Shown: piece by piece, positions 1 through 7,812 of the stretch
How positions within the stretch are numbered: position 1 is the first letter of the stretch
Layout of the letters: each line of letters opens with the position of its first letter
Source of the DNA: Streptomyces sp. HmicA12
GTDB taxonomy: Bacteria; Actinomycetota; Actinomycetes; Streptomycetales; Streptomycetaceae
DNA length: 64,000 nucleotides
Reading direction: 5' to 3'
Assembly: GCF_000373565.1 (NCBI RefSeq)
Contig: NZ_KB891808.1
Coordinates: 1 to 64,000 of the forward strand
The notes under the pieces: generated by a model
Seen by the model: only the letters and a program-made list of their open reading frames with translations
What the model was told of the DNA's origin: nothing
Databases searched by the model: none
Position numbers and translations under genes: made by a program

Positions 1-63
1 CCGGATCTGGAAGCACCGTAAGGTGTGGAGGTGACCGGTACTAATAGGCCGAGGGCTTGTCCT
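1..63 (+). rRNA. 23S ribosomal RNA, 3' end (partial)
   Basis: The window opens inside the last bases of a 23S rRNA. The stretch GGTACTAATAGGCCGAGGG at 37-55 is the conserved actinobacterial 23S 3' end, and a 5S gene follows about 90 bases later in the usual order. The exact 3' end is approximate. The 16S and the rest of the 23S lie outside the window to the left. Confidence 0.93.
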
Positions 64-150
64 CAGTTGCTCGCGTCCACTGTGTTGGTTCTGAAACCAC
101 GAACAACCGTCGTAGTCATGGGCCACGACTCCGGTTGACAGTTTCATAGT

Positions 151-269
151 GTTTCGGTGGTCATAGCGTGAGGGAAACGCCCGGTTACATTCCGAACCCG
201 GAAGCTAAGCCTTACAGCGCCGATGGTACTGCAGGGGGGACCCTGTGGGAGAGTAGGACGCCGCCGAAC
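151..269 (+). rRNA. 5S ribosomal RNA
   Basis: The sequence starts GTTTCGGTGGTCATAGCG and ends GACGCCGCCGAAC. Its two ends, TTCGGTGG and CCGCCGAA, pair as helix I of 5S rRNA. The internal block CCCGGTTACATTCCGAACCC is the conserved 5S loop B/C region. Length of about 119 nt fits the family. It is the last gene of the rRNA operon; no tRNA follows. Confidence 0.96.
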
Positions 270-280
270 AAATTTTGATA

Positions 281-325
281 AAAGCCGTGACCCCCAGGCA
301 TTAGCCTGAGGGTCACGGCTTTTTT
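281..325 (+). terminator. rRNA operon intrinsic terminator
   Basis: A near-perfect stem of about 18 bp (AAAGCCGTGACCC.. with ..GGGTCACGGCTTT) with a short ATTA loop is followed by a run of six T. It lies 11 bases after the 5S gene and 20 bases before the next start codon, so it ends the rRNA operon. Confidence 0.95.
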
Positions 326-343
326 GCGTTTGAGGAGGCTGGC

Positions 344-1012
344 ATGGCTGAGGTGACGGTGGCCGAGGTGATGGCCGAGTTGGCCGCACTGGAAGACCCC
401 AAGGCGCGCGCGGTGAACGAGAGGCACGGTGACGATCACGGTGTGAACCTCGGCAAGCTCCGGGCGCTCGCCAAGCGGCTGAAGACACAGCAGGAACTTG
501 CCCGCGGGCTCTGGAAAACCGGCGACACCGCGGCACGGCTGCTGGCGCTCCTCATCTGCCGCCCCAAGGCGTTCGAGCGCGACGAACTCGACGCCATGAT
601 CCGCGACGCACGTACCCCCAAAGTGCACGACTGGCTCGTGAACTACGTGGTGAAGAAGAGCCCGCACGCCGAGGAACTCCGGGTGGTCTGGACCGGTGAC
701 ACGGATTCGGTGGTCGCGAGCGCCGGCTGGGCGCTGACCACCGAGCGCGTGGCGAAGAAGCCCGACGGGCTCGACCTTGCAGGACTCCTCGACGTCATCG
801 AGAAGGAGATGAAGGACGCCCCGGACCGCCTTCAATGGGCGATGAACCACTGTCTCGCCCAGATCGGGATCGAGCACCCCGCGTACCGGGAGCGAGCGCT
901 CGGCATCGGTGAGCGGCTGGGCGTGCTCAAGGACTACCCGACACCTACGGGCTGCACCTCCCCGTACGCGCCCGCCTGGATCTCCGAGATGGTGCGCCGC
1001 CGGGAGAGCTGA
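344..1012 (+). CDS. AlkD-like DNA alkylation repair protein
   Basis: The 222-residue protein is all-helical with repeated HEAT-like units and a WLVNYVV..AGWAL pattern typical of the AlkD DNA glycosylase family, which removes alkylated bases without flipping them. Length fits the family (about 220-240 residues). The ATG at 344 follows GAGGAGG at a good distance. It stands alone between the rRNA terminator and a convergent tetR gene. The AlkD assignment rests on overall fold pattern; whether it keeps glycosylase activity cannot be told from the sequence alone. Confidence 0.8.
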   Translation: MAEVTVAEVMAELAALEDPKARAVNERHGDDHGVNLGKLRALAKRLKTQQELARGLWKTGDTAARLLALLICRPKAFERDELDAMIRDARTPKVHDWLVNYVVKKSPHAEELRVVWTGDTDSVVASAGWALTTERVAKKPDGLDLAGLLDVIEKEMKDAPDRLQWAMNHCLAQIGIEHPAYRERALGIGERLGVLKDYPTPTGCTSPYAPAWISEMVRRRES

Positions 1013-1016
1013 CCCG

Positions 1017-1625
1017 TCAGGCGGACGCCGCCAGGCGCTCCGCCTCCTCGGGCGGACAGCCGGCCGACGACAGCACCGCGACGACCGCCGCGCGCCCCGC
1101 CTCCGCCGCCGGGAGCACGCCGTCGTTGACCGCCTCCATCAGACCGAACAGCACCTGCTCGTGCACGTAGGCCAACGCCTCGGCCGACAGCGGGGACGTG
1201 AACTCGCCCTTGTCCAGGGCCTGTTGAATGAGCTGGACGCACACCTCGCGGACCGGGGTGAGGCGCGCCCTGATGCCCTCCATCGTGACGCTGCGCTGGG
1301 CGAGATGCACCAGGAGGCGGTAGCGGTCGGCGATCGGCCAGATCGCCAGGATCGAGCGGGCCACCGCTTCCGCCGGATCGTCGATGCCCTCACGGCCCGC
1401 CCGATGGGTGTCGGCCACCGCCTGCGCCGCGTCGTCGACCAGCGCCTCGATCAACGCGTCACGGCTCGGGAAGTGCCCGTAGACCGTGCGGCGGACGACA
1501 CCCGCGGCACGGGCGATCTGATCCATCGACGCGTCGGGATCACGCAGCAGCTCGGCCAGCGCCAGATCGAGGATGCGGCGGCGGTTGGCGTCGGCTCGTA
1601 CGGAAGCGGGAGTCACGCCGTTCAT
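1017..1625 (-). CDS. TetR-family repressor of the adjacent MFS gene
   Basis: A 202-residue protein with an N-terminal TetR helix-turn-helix at about residues 12-58 (RRRILDLALAEL, then MDQIARAAGVVRRTVYGHF), followed by a variable ligand-binding helical domain. It is divergent from the MFS transporter at 1783, with two identical-arm palindromes in the 157-bp gap, the standard layout of a repressor controlling its own efflux pump. The ATG is preceded by GGGAGGGCAGG. The ligand is unknown. Confidence 0.9.
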   Translation of the reverse strand: MNGVTPASVRADANRRRILDLALAELLRDPDASMDQIARAAGVVRRTVYGHFPSRDALIEALVDDAAQAVADTHRAGREGIDDPAEAVARSILAIWPIADRYRLLVHLAQRSVTMEGIRARLTPVREVCVQLIQQALDKGEFTSPLSAEALAYVHEQVLFGLMEAVNDGVLPAAEAGRAAVVAVLSSAGCPPEEAERLAASA

Positions 1626-1690
1626 TGTGCCTGCCCTCCCGCAGCGCCGGACATCCGCCGCTCATTCCAGAACCCGCCCGAAGAGCCATT

Positions 1691-1753
1691 TTGCACATGG
1701 CTGTGCAACGCCGTAAATTGCGCACCAGTGTGTAGTTGCACATGCCTGTGCAA
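1691..1753. promoter_or_regulatory. Paired TetR operators and MFS promoter
   Basis: Two 18-bp sites, TTGCACATGGCTGTGCAA at 1691-1708 and TTGCACATGCCTGTGCAA at 1736-1753, share perfect 7-bp arms around a 4-bp centre and lie 45 bp apart. A degenerate third copy (TTGCGCACCAGTGTGTAG) sits at 1718-1735. On the plus strand TTGCAC (1691-1696) and TAAATT (1714-1719) with a 17-bp spacer look like the -35 and -10 of the MFS gene, so bound repressor would cover the -35 box and the region downstream of the -10. Confidence 0.85.
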
Positions 1754-1782
1754 GTGCTGTTCTTCTGGAGGGTTTCCCCGTC

Positions 1783-3465
1783 ATGCGCCTCGTCATGAAC
1801 GAGCCGGTCGAGAACATGGACCGGCCGTACGCCCGCCGCTGGTGGGCGCTGCTCGTGCTCTGCCTGAGCCTCTTGATCATCGTGATGGCCAATACGGCGC
1901 TCACGGTGGCGGCGCCCGACATGACCCAGGATCTGGGGCTCTCCAGCGCCGATCTGCAGTGGGTCATCGACGGGTACACCGTGCCGTACGCGGCGCTGAT
2001 GCTGCTCCTCGGCGCCATCGGCGACAAGTACAGCCGGCGGGGTGCGCTGCTGCTCGGGCTCCTCGTGTTCGCGGGCGGGGCCGTCGCCGGGTCGCTCGTC
2101 GACAGCTCCACCGGGGTCATCGCCGCGCGCGCCGTGATGGGGGTCGGCGCCGCCATGATCATGCCGGCGACGCTGTCGCTGCTCGCCGCCACGTTCCCGC
2201 GGGCCGAACGGGCCAAGGCGATCGTGCTGTGGACGGCGACGGCCGGACTCGCCATCGCCGCCGGACCGTTGGTGGCGGGGGCGCTGCTGCGCGACCACGG
2301 GTGGGCGTCCACGTTCCTGATCAATGTGCCGGTCGCCGCCGTCGCGTTCGTCGGCGCGCTCGTCCTCGTACCGCCGTCGAAGGCCGCGCGGCACGGGCGG
2401 ATCGACTACGTGGGCGGTGTGCTGTCCGTGGTGTGGGTCGGGGCGCTCGTCTACATGATCATCGAGGGGCCGCACTTCGGCTGGGGCGCCAAGGCCGTGA
2501 CCGCCGCCGTGGTGGCCGGTGCGGCGCTGGTGGCGTTCGTGGTGTGGGAGCTGCGGCATCCGCGGCCGGTGCTGGACGTGCGGCGGTTCACCGACCGGAG
2601 GTTCGCGGGGTCGAATCTCGCCGTCGCGCTCTTCTTCCTGGCCGTCTTCGGGGCCTTCTACTACCTGACCCAGCACCTGCAGTTCGTGCTCGGGTACGAC
2701 GCGTGGGAGACCGGCGTGCGGATGCTGCCGCTCGCCGGCGCCGTGTTCGTGGGGTCCGCGCTCACCGGGTTCCTGACACCGCGGATCGGCATGCGGGTCA
2801 CGGTGACGGCGGGGATGGTCGGGGGCACGGTGGCGCTCGCGCTGCTCACCCGGGTCGACGCCTCGTCGACGTACGGGGACTTCGTCCTGCCGCTCGTCGT
2901 CCTCGGGCTCGCCATCGGCCTGGCGCTTTCGCCCTGCACGGACGCGATCATGGGGGCGTTCCCGGAGAGTGAGCTGGGTGTCGGCGGCGCTGTGAACGAC
3001 ACCTCGCTGGAGCTGGGTGGTTCGCTGGGCATCGCCATCCTCGGGTCGGTGCTCGCCGGTTCGTACTCGTCGCACCTCGCCGATGCGGCCGGTGGGACGA
3101 AGCTGCCCGGGAACGCGCTGACGACCGCCCAGGACTCGGTCGGCGCCGGATACGCCGTCGCGCAGCGGATCGGGGCGCAGGCCCACAAGGCCGCCGAGCA
3201 GGCGGCCGCCGCCTCCGATCCGCAGCAGGCCGCGCAGTTGAAGGCGCAGGCCGGTCAACTCGCCGACGGGGCACGGCAGATGGCCGATGCGGTGGGGGCC
3301 TCGTTCTCGAACGCGGTGGCGCACACGAGTGTGGTGGGGGCCGTGATTCTGGGAGTCGGGACCGTGGTGGTGGCGGGGTTGCTGCCGCGGGGGCGCTCCG
3401 CGGGCGGGGGTGAGGGTGAGGCCGGCTCCGAGGCTGAGCCGGCCTCCTCCACCGTGAGCGCCTGA
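1783..3465 (+). CDS. DHA2-type MFS multidrug efflux transporter
   Basis: A 560-residue membrane protein with about 14 predicted hydrophobic segments, the DHA2 (EmrB/QacA) arrangement. The motif-A loop GAIGDKYSRRGAL lies between helices 2 and 3, and motif C (LAIAAGPLVAGALL) is in helix 5. Such pumps export drugs by proton antiport across the cell membrane. A stretch rich in Ala and Gln (about residues 465-505) forms a long extracytoplasmic loop. The ATG at 1783 follows GGAGGG by 11 bases. The divergent TetR gene and two operators indicate drug-inducible expression. Confidence 0.92.
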   Translation: MRLVMNEPVENMDRPYARRWWALLVLCLSLLIIVMANTALTVAAPDMTQDLGLSSADLQWVIDGYTVPYAALMLLLGAIGDKYSRRGALLLGLLVFAGGAVAGSLVDSSTGVIAARAVMGVGAAMIMPATLSLLAATFPRAERAKAIVLWTATAGLAIAAGPLVAGALLRDHGWASTFLINVPVAAVAFVGALVLVPPSKAARHGRIDYVGGVLSVVWVGALVYMIIEGPHFGWGAKAVTAAVVAGAALVAFVVWELRHPRPVLDVRRFTDRRFAGSNLAVALFFLAVFGAFYYLTQHLQFVLGYDAWETGVRMLPLAGAVFVGSALTGFLTPRIGMRVTVTAGMVGGTVALALLTRVDASSTYGDFVLPLVVLGLAIGLALSPCTDAIMGAFPESELGVGGAVNDTSLELGGSLGIAILGSVLAGSYSSHLADAAGGTKLPGNALTTAQDSVGAGYAVAQRIGAQAHKAAEQAAAASDPQQAAQLKAQAGQLADGARQMADAVGASFSNAVAHTSVVGAVILGVGTVVVAGLLPRGRSAGGGEGEAGSEAEPASSTVSA

Positions 3466-3591
3466 GGATCTGCCTGCTGTGGTCGGGTGCGTGGGTGGTT
3501 GCGCGCGCCCACGCGGCGGAGCCGCACAGGTCTCGGCCCCACACCCCGCTAGGTCGTGTCCGCAAAGTCCCTCCTGCCCCGCGACGCCTGG

Positions 3592-3639
3592 CACGCTTCC
3601 CCAAGCTCTCCGACAAGCTCCGAGCAGGGAAGACCCCAT
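3592..3639 (+). repeat. Hairpin repeat, copy 1 (inside the MITE)
   Basis: The unit runs CACGCTTCCCCAAGCTCTC to GACCCCAT. CTTCCCCAAGCTC can pair with GAGCAGGGAAG to form a stem. It matches the second copy at 3710 at most positions, with the differences mainly in the loop. Confidence 0.8.
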
Positions 3640-3709
3640 TCGCCGCACCGGGCACAAGGCCAAGTACGTCCGGTCCCTCGTGGGTGTCTTGCACCCGGCA
3701 CGCCGAGAG

Positions 3710-3756
3710 CACGCTTCCCCAAGCTCTCAACTCCGTTCGAGCAGGGGAGACCCCAT
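3710..3756 (+). repeat. Hairpin repeat, copy 2 (inside the MITE)
   Basis: Same ends as copy 1 (CACGCTTCCCCAAGCTCTC and GAGACCCCAT) with the arm GAGCAGGGGAG. The two copies are in the same orientation, about 118 bases apart. From memory, similar hairpin units are scattered in Streptomyces intergenic DNA; this was not checked. Confidence 0.8.
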
Positions 3757-3832
3757 CGACGCCGCCGGGCCCGCCCTCCGGGCGGACGGAGGGTCTTTGC
3801 GGACACGACCTAGGAGCGCTCCCCTTCGGGCG

Positions 3833-4633
3833 CTACTGCGTCGCGATCCTGATGCAGGCGCGTAGTTCCGTCACCGCGTCCGGGGGGCCGGTGATCGTGA
3901 CCTGTGGTGCTTCGTCGGGGCCCTGGCGGTTCCACAGGTCGCGCAGGAGCGCGGCCGGTGGGCCGGTGACGGTGGCGTCGGCCGCAGTGCCGTCCCCGGT
4001 CCCGTCCTCCACGGTGAAGCGGGCCGGTCCCGTGCGGATGCGCCAGGCCGCGGCCTTCGTGCCGACGGCGCGGATATCGAAGGTCCGGCCCGGGGACACG
4101 TCCAGCGTCTCGGCGAAGTACTCGGTCCAGCCGGAGACGGCGTACGCCACGAACACCTTCAGGAGTTCGTCGACGCCGTCGACGGCGAGGTCCTCCGGGA
4201 CGGGGGCGACCTCGTGCCCCGCGCCCAGCTCGGCGTCGATCCGGTGGATCACCGTCTCCTGCGCCATGCGGCGGATCCAGAAGCCGACGGTACGGTCCGG
4301 CTCGTACCAGCCGCCCGCCGGGTCCTCGGGGGCGCGGGTGGTCAACTCCCCGCGCAGGTCGCCGTAGGCGCGCTCGAGCAGGGCGAACGGCTCGGCGTCG
4401 GCCGTGCCCTTCGGGGGCCACTCCGACTCGACGCCCTCGCGTATCGCGTGCGTCTTGTCCACGTAGACCTGGCCGACATGCCGTACCAGATCGGCGACGG
4501 TCCAGCCGGGGCAGCTCGGCACCGCGGCGGCCGGATCGGCGTCCGAGGCGACCGACCGCAGGCGGTCGAAGTCGGCGGCGAGGCAGTCGAGATACCGCGC
4601 GCCGGGCAGAGGAGCTCGTACGTCGTGGGTCAT
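3833..4633 (-). CDS. Maleylpyruvate isomerase-type (DinB/MDMPI-like) protein
   Basis: A 266-residue protein of the mycothiol-dependent maleylpyruvate isomerase fold. The N-terminal half holds the DinB-like four-helix bundle with the typical CPGWTVADLVRHVGQV (about 42-57) and an ETVIHRIDAELG motif whose His residues usually bind metal; the C-terminal half is an MDMPI-C domain. Members use mycothiol as cofactor or are uncharacterised. The ATG at 4633 overlaps the stop of the upstream racemase gene (ATGA), so the two are translationally coupled. The substrate is not known. Confidence 0.85.
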   Translation of the reverse strand: MTHDVRAPLPGARYLDCLAADFDRLRSVASDADPAAAVPSCPGWTVADLVRHVGQVYVDKTHAIREGVESEWPPKGTADAEPFALLERAYGDLRGELTTRAPEDPAGGWYEPDRTVGFWIRRMAQETVIHRIDAELGAGHEVAPVPEDLAVDGVDELLKVFVAYAVSGWTEYFAETLDVSPGRTFDIRAVGTKAAAWRIRTGPARFTVEDGTGDGTAADATVTGPPAALLRDLWNRQGPDEAPQVTITGPPDAVTELRACIRIATQ

Positions 4634-5442
4634 GAGCCCAAGGTAGCGGCGCCCACTGACAAGCTCACCGCCGAGCTCACGGGCGATCGCCCTTCCGCGT
4701 ACGCGTACGCGGCCGCGGGAAGTGTCGCCGGGCGCCCGCTGTGCAGCACGGTCAGGGTTCCGTCGGCCGGTGCTCCGGGCGTCGGCTGTACCCCGATCCT
4801 GGACAGCGCCCGTGCGGCGACCGCGTCGGCCTTGCCGTGCAGGGCGACCGGCGCGGGCAGGGCCGCGCGGATGCGGGCGGCGACGAGTTCGTAGTGGGTG
4901 CAGCCGAGGACGACGGCGCGCACGTCGGCCGGGGTGCGGGCGGCCGCCGCGGCGACGGCACGGTCGACGGCGGCCGGGTCCGCGCGTTCGACGGCGTCGG
5001 AGAGCCCCGGGCACGCGACCTCGGTGACGGCGACCTCGGCCGCGTACTCCTCGATGAGCCGCCGCTGGTACGGGCTGCCGGTGGTGGCGGGCGTCGCCCA
5101 GACGGCGATCGGGGCGCCGCCCGCCGCGGCCGGTTTGACCGCCGGAACGGTGCCGACGACCGGCAGGGCGGGCTCGAAGCGCGCCCGCAGCGTGGGCAGC
5201 GCGAGCACGGACGCGGTGTTGCAGGCCACGATCAGGACGTCCGGCCGGTGCGCGACGGCCGCTTCCGCGACGGCCAGGGCGCGGGCCGTGATGTCCCGCG
5301 GCGTTCTCGGCCCCCACGGCATGCCGTCGGGGTCCGACGACAGGACGAGGTCCGCGTCGGGCCGCAGTCCGCGCACCGCCGCCGCGGTGGGCAGCAGTCC
5401 GATGCCGACGTCCATGAGCGCGATCTTCGGGCGGGGGCCCAT
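4630..5442 (-). CDS. Aspartate/glutamate racemase family protein
   Basis: A 270-residue protein with the two cysteine motifs of the Asp/Glu racemase family: VACNTAS (about residue 76) and LGCTHYEL (about residue 185), which in MurI-type racemases form the two-base active site. The N-terminus KIALMDVGIGLLP has Val where MurI usually has Ser in the DSG motif, so it may not be the main D-glutamate racemase. The ATG follows GGAGGTGAG by 6 bases. It is the first gene of a two-gene operon with the isomerase-type gene. Confidence 0.85.
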   Translation of the reverse strand: MGPRPKIALMDVGIGLLPTAAAVRGLRPDADLVLSSDPDGMPWGPRTPRDITARALAVAEAAVAHRPDVLIVACNTASVLALPTLRARFEPALPVVGTVPAVKPAAAGGAPIAVWATPATTGSPYQRRLIEEYAAEVAVTEVACPGLSDAVERADPAAVDRAVAAAAARTPADVRAVVLGCTHYELVAARIRAALPAPVALHGKADAVAARALSRIGVQPTPGAPADGTLTVLHSGRPATLPAAAYAYAEGRSPVSSAVSLSVGAATLGS

Positions 5443-5565
5443 GCGCCTCACCTCCGTGATGCCGTACGTGGCCGGATGCCACCGGGGGTGAGTGAGTCTG
5501 CGGGCGGGGCGGCCCGGGGAACACGGCCAATCCCGGAGGAATGGCCGCATTCACCGGCGCCTGGC

Positions 5566-6474
5566 TCAGGTCTGTGTCCGCTCCTGCTCCCGTTCCACCG
5601 GAAGCCACAGCTCCGCCTCCGCCTTCGTGCCCTCGGGGGACGGTGTCACGCGGGTGCGCAGGAGTTCGGGGCCCGGCCGGGTGCGGTACGGGTTCGACGG
5701 GAACCACTCCGTGTACACGTCGGCCCACAACTGCTGGATGGCCTCCGGTGCCGGGCCCGACGTCGTGAACACCGCCCAGGTGCCGGCCGGGACCGGCAGG
5801 TGGGCCACGCCCTCGGGTACGGGCGTGGACGGCGGCACGACCACGCCCTGGTAGTAGTCGAGTTCACTGCCCTCGGCGCGGCCGGGGTCCAGGTCGTCGC
5901 AGACCGAGAGGACGCCCTGCGGCTGCTCGCCCGCCTTCTCCGCCAGCTGCTTCAGTTCCTCCATGACCCCGCGGTCCAGGCCGCGGACGAACGTCTCGAT
6001 CGCCTCGTTCGGCCCCGAATACACCAGCGGCACCCGGGCCTTGGGCCCGACGACCGTGAATCCGTCCCGGTCCACCACTCGATAGCGCATACTGCTGCTC
6101 CCTTCGACGGTCAGGCGGAAGGTGAGCCGGGGCTGCGAGACCAGCGCGGCGCCGGTGCGCCGTGCCTCGCCGGGACCGATCCCGTGCAGGGCGCGGAACG
6201 CGCGGGCGAACGCCTCGCCCGACCCGTACCCGTAGCGCACCGCGATCGTCAGCAACGGCTCCCGGCCCGCGAGCACCTCGGCGCCCGCGACGGTGAGCCG
6301 GCGCCGACGCACGTACTCCGACAGCGGTATCCCGGCGAGCGCCGAGAACATGCGTCGCAGGTGGTACTCCGACGTCGCCGCGATCCGTGCGAGCTCGGCC
6401 ACGTCGAGGTCCGCCGCGTCCGTGGCGAGCTGCTGCTCGATGCGGTCCATGGCCTGATTGAGCCGGTCCAGCAC
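5566..6474 (-). CDS. AraC-family regulator with GyrI-like effector domain
   Basis: The 302-residue protein has an N-terminal AraC DNA-binding domain with two helix-turn-helix units (LDVAELARIAATSEYHLRRM, then LTIAVRYGYGSGEAFARAFR) and a C-terminal GyrI-like/SOUL-type ligand-binding domain from about residue 128 (MRYRVVDRDGFTVVG). This order is that of the Rob/BmrR-like small-molecule sensors. The start is a GTG at 6474 with a weak AGGAAA upstream. The leader carries six 14-bp tandem repeats. No target gene is obvious next to it. Confidence 0.88.
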   Translation of the reverse strand: MLDRLNQAMDRIEQQLATDAADLDVAELARIAATSEYHLRRMFSALAGIPLSEYVRRRRLTVAGAEVLAGREPLLTIAVRYGYGSGEAFARAFRALHGIGPGEARRTGAALVSQPRLTFRLTVEGSSSMRYRVVDRDGFTVVGPKARVPLVYSGPNEAIETFVRGLDRGVMEELKQLAEKAGEQPQGVLSVCDDLDPGRAEGSELDYYQGVVVPPSTPVPEGVAHLPVPAGTWAVFTTSGPAPEAIQQLWADVYTEWFPSNPYRTRPGPELLRTRVTPSPEGTKAEAELWLPVEREQERTQT

Positions 6475-6480
6475 CCCGGT

Positions 6481-6564
6481 TTCCTTCCTCGTGCCTGACT
6501 TCCCACGTCTGACTTCTCACGCCTGACTTCTCACGTCTGGCTTCTCGTGCCTGGCTTCTCGTGC
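6481..6564. repeat. Six tandem 14-bp repeats upstream of the AraC gene
   Basis: Units of 14 bp run head to tail from 6481: one degenerate copy, then CTGACTTCCCACGT, CTGACTTCTCACGC, CTGACTTCTCACGT and two copies of CTGGCTTCTCGTGC. They end just before a TGATTGAGTGATCA stretch. They lie within 90 bases upstream of the GTG start of the AraC/GyrI gene, where a promoter or operator is expected. Confidence 0.9.
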
Positions 6565-6661
6565 CTGATTGAGTGATCACCACGCTAGGAGCGGGGCGCG
6601 GTGCCGGGCCCGACATCCTGTGCCCGATCGGGTCGGGTGCGGAAGCCGTCCCGTACGCGGA

Positions 6662-6758
6662 TCAGGCCGCCAGGATCTCCACGCCGCGGTCCGTCAGCTG
6701 CCGTACGACCTCGTGGCCGGGGGCCGCGTCCGTGCCGTTCCCGCCGTTCCCGCCGCTG
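6662..6758 (-). other. Possible gene tail or remnant after the aldo/keto reductase
   Basis: On the minus strand this stretch reads, in one frame, GHEVVRQLTDRGVEILAA followed by a stop, with coding-like base composition. No start codon of its own is evident and it lies directly downstream of the aldo/keto reductase stop in another frame. It may be a decayed coding remnant. No family can be named. Confidence 0.2.
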
Positions 6759-7718
6759 TCAGACGGTCCCCAGGGCCCGTACCTCCTCCGGAGTGAGCCG
6801 CAGCGCGCCCGCCGCCACGTTCTGCGCCACGTGGTCGGGGTCGCCGGTGCCGGGGATGGCCAGGACGTTGGGGCCCTGGTGGAGGGTCCAGGCGAGGCGG
6901 ATCTGGGCGGGGGAGGCGCCGTGCGCCGCGGCGATCGCGTCGACGGCCGAGGACGTCGTGTCGACGGCGCCCGCGTGGCCGCCGCTGCCCGCGATCGCGA
7001 AGAACGGGACGAACGCGATGCCCTGCTCGGCACAGGAGCGCAGCAGTTCGGCGTCGCCCGCGCGGACCCCGCCCAGGCCGAACGGGTTCTGCACGCACAC
7101 GATCGGCGCCTCCTTCTGCGCCGCGGCGAGGGCCGCCGCGTCCACGCCGGACACCCCGATGTGCCGGATCAGGCCCGCCGCGCGCAACTCCGCGAGCACG
7201 CCCACGTACTCGGCGATCCGCGGTGAACTGCGCTCGTTCACCCGCATGTTGACGACGTCCAGGTGGTCGCGGCCGAGCTGGCGCAGGTTCTCCTCGACGT
7301 CGCCGCGCAGTTCGTCGGGGCGGGCCCACGTCGCCCAGTCACCGGCCCGGTCCCGGCGCGGTCCGACCTTGGTGGCGATGACCAGGTCGTCGGGGTACGG
7401 GGCCAGCGCGGCGTTGATGATCTCGTTGGCCGAGCGGAGGGCGGAGAAGTAGAAGGCGGCCGTGTCGACGTGGTTCACGCCGAGTTCGACGGCGCGGCGC
7501 AGGACGCGGATCGCCTGGGCGCGGTCGGAGACGGACGTGTTGTCGAAGGCGACACGTCCCGGGAGCCGCATCGCCCCGAAGCCGACGCGGCGCACGGGGA
7601 GGTCGCCGAGGAGCCAGGTGCCGGAGGCCGAGGCGTCGACGGTGCGGGGCGCGTCGGTCGCGTCGGTCGTGCCGATCGCCTCGGTCGTGTCGTTCGTTTC
7701 GTGCTGGTCGGCGGTCAT
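6759..7718 (-). CDS. Aldo/keto reductase
   Basis: A 319-residue protein of the aldo/keto reductase superfamily, NADPH-dependent TIM-barrel oxidoreductases. The catalytic tetrad is visible: Asp in NHVDTAAFY with Tyr four residues on, Lys in IATKVG, and an Asn-containing strand in place of the usual His (VNMRVNE). The C-terminal IPGTGDPDHVAQN matches the NADP phosphate-binding loop. The first 30 residues are rich in Thr, Asp and Ala and are a low-complexity extension. ATG at 7718 follows AAGGAAAAGC. The substrate cannot be told. Confidence 0.9.
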   Translation of the reverse strand: MTADQHETNDTTEAIGTTDATDAPRTVDASASGTWLLGDLPVRRVGFGAMRLPGRVAFDNTSVSDRAQAIRVLRRAVELGVNHVDTAAFYFSALRSANEIINAALAPYPDDLVIATKVGPRRDRAGDWATWARPDELRGDVEENLRQLGRDHLDVVNMRVNERSSPRIAEYVGVLAELRAAGLIRHIGVSGVDAAALAAAQKEAPIVCVQNPFGLGGVRAGDAELLRSCAEQGIAFVPFFAIAGSGGHAGAVDTTSSAVDAIAAAHGASPAQIRLAWTLHQGPNVLAIPGTGDPDHVAQNVAAGALRLTPEEVRALGTV

Positions 7719-7812
7719 GCTTTTCCTTGTCGTCGTTGAGTACGTCGCTTGAGTACGTCGGGTGAGTACGAGGACTCAGGTGGGGTCGGCCAGGGGGCGC
7801 TTTGATGGAGCC

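Larger units (their letters stand above)
3549..3813. mobile_element. MITE-like element with 26-bp terminal inverted repeats
   Basis: The 265-bp element begins CTAGGTCGTGTCCGCAAAG and ends with the reverse complement of that sequence. The 26-bp ends (3549-3574 and 3788-3813) differ at one position. Both tips carry CTAG, which suits insertion at a TA or CTAG target. It has no credible ORF, so it would need a transposase supplied in trans. Inside are two copies of a 47-48 bp hairpin repeat (3592-3639 and 3710-3756). It sits in the 367-bp gap between the convergent MFS and isomerase genes and accounts for most of that gap. Confidence 0.8.

Noticed and set aside
1540..3663. 707-codon frame antisense to the MFS gene
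   Set aside because: Low-complexity Arg/His/Pro protein covering the TetR/MFS promoter; a composition artefact.
3833..5728. A 631-residue fusion of isomerase and upstream sequence
   Set aside because: The frame is open upstream, but the racemase gene with a strong ribosome binding site occupies that DNA in another frame, and the isomerase ATG at 4633 overlaps its stop.
6481..6564. CRISPR array
   Set aside because: The units are 14 bp, tandem without spacers, and no cas gene is present.
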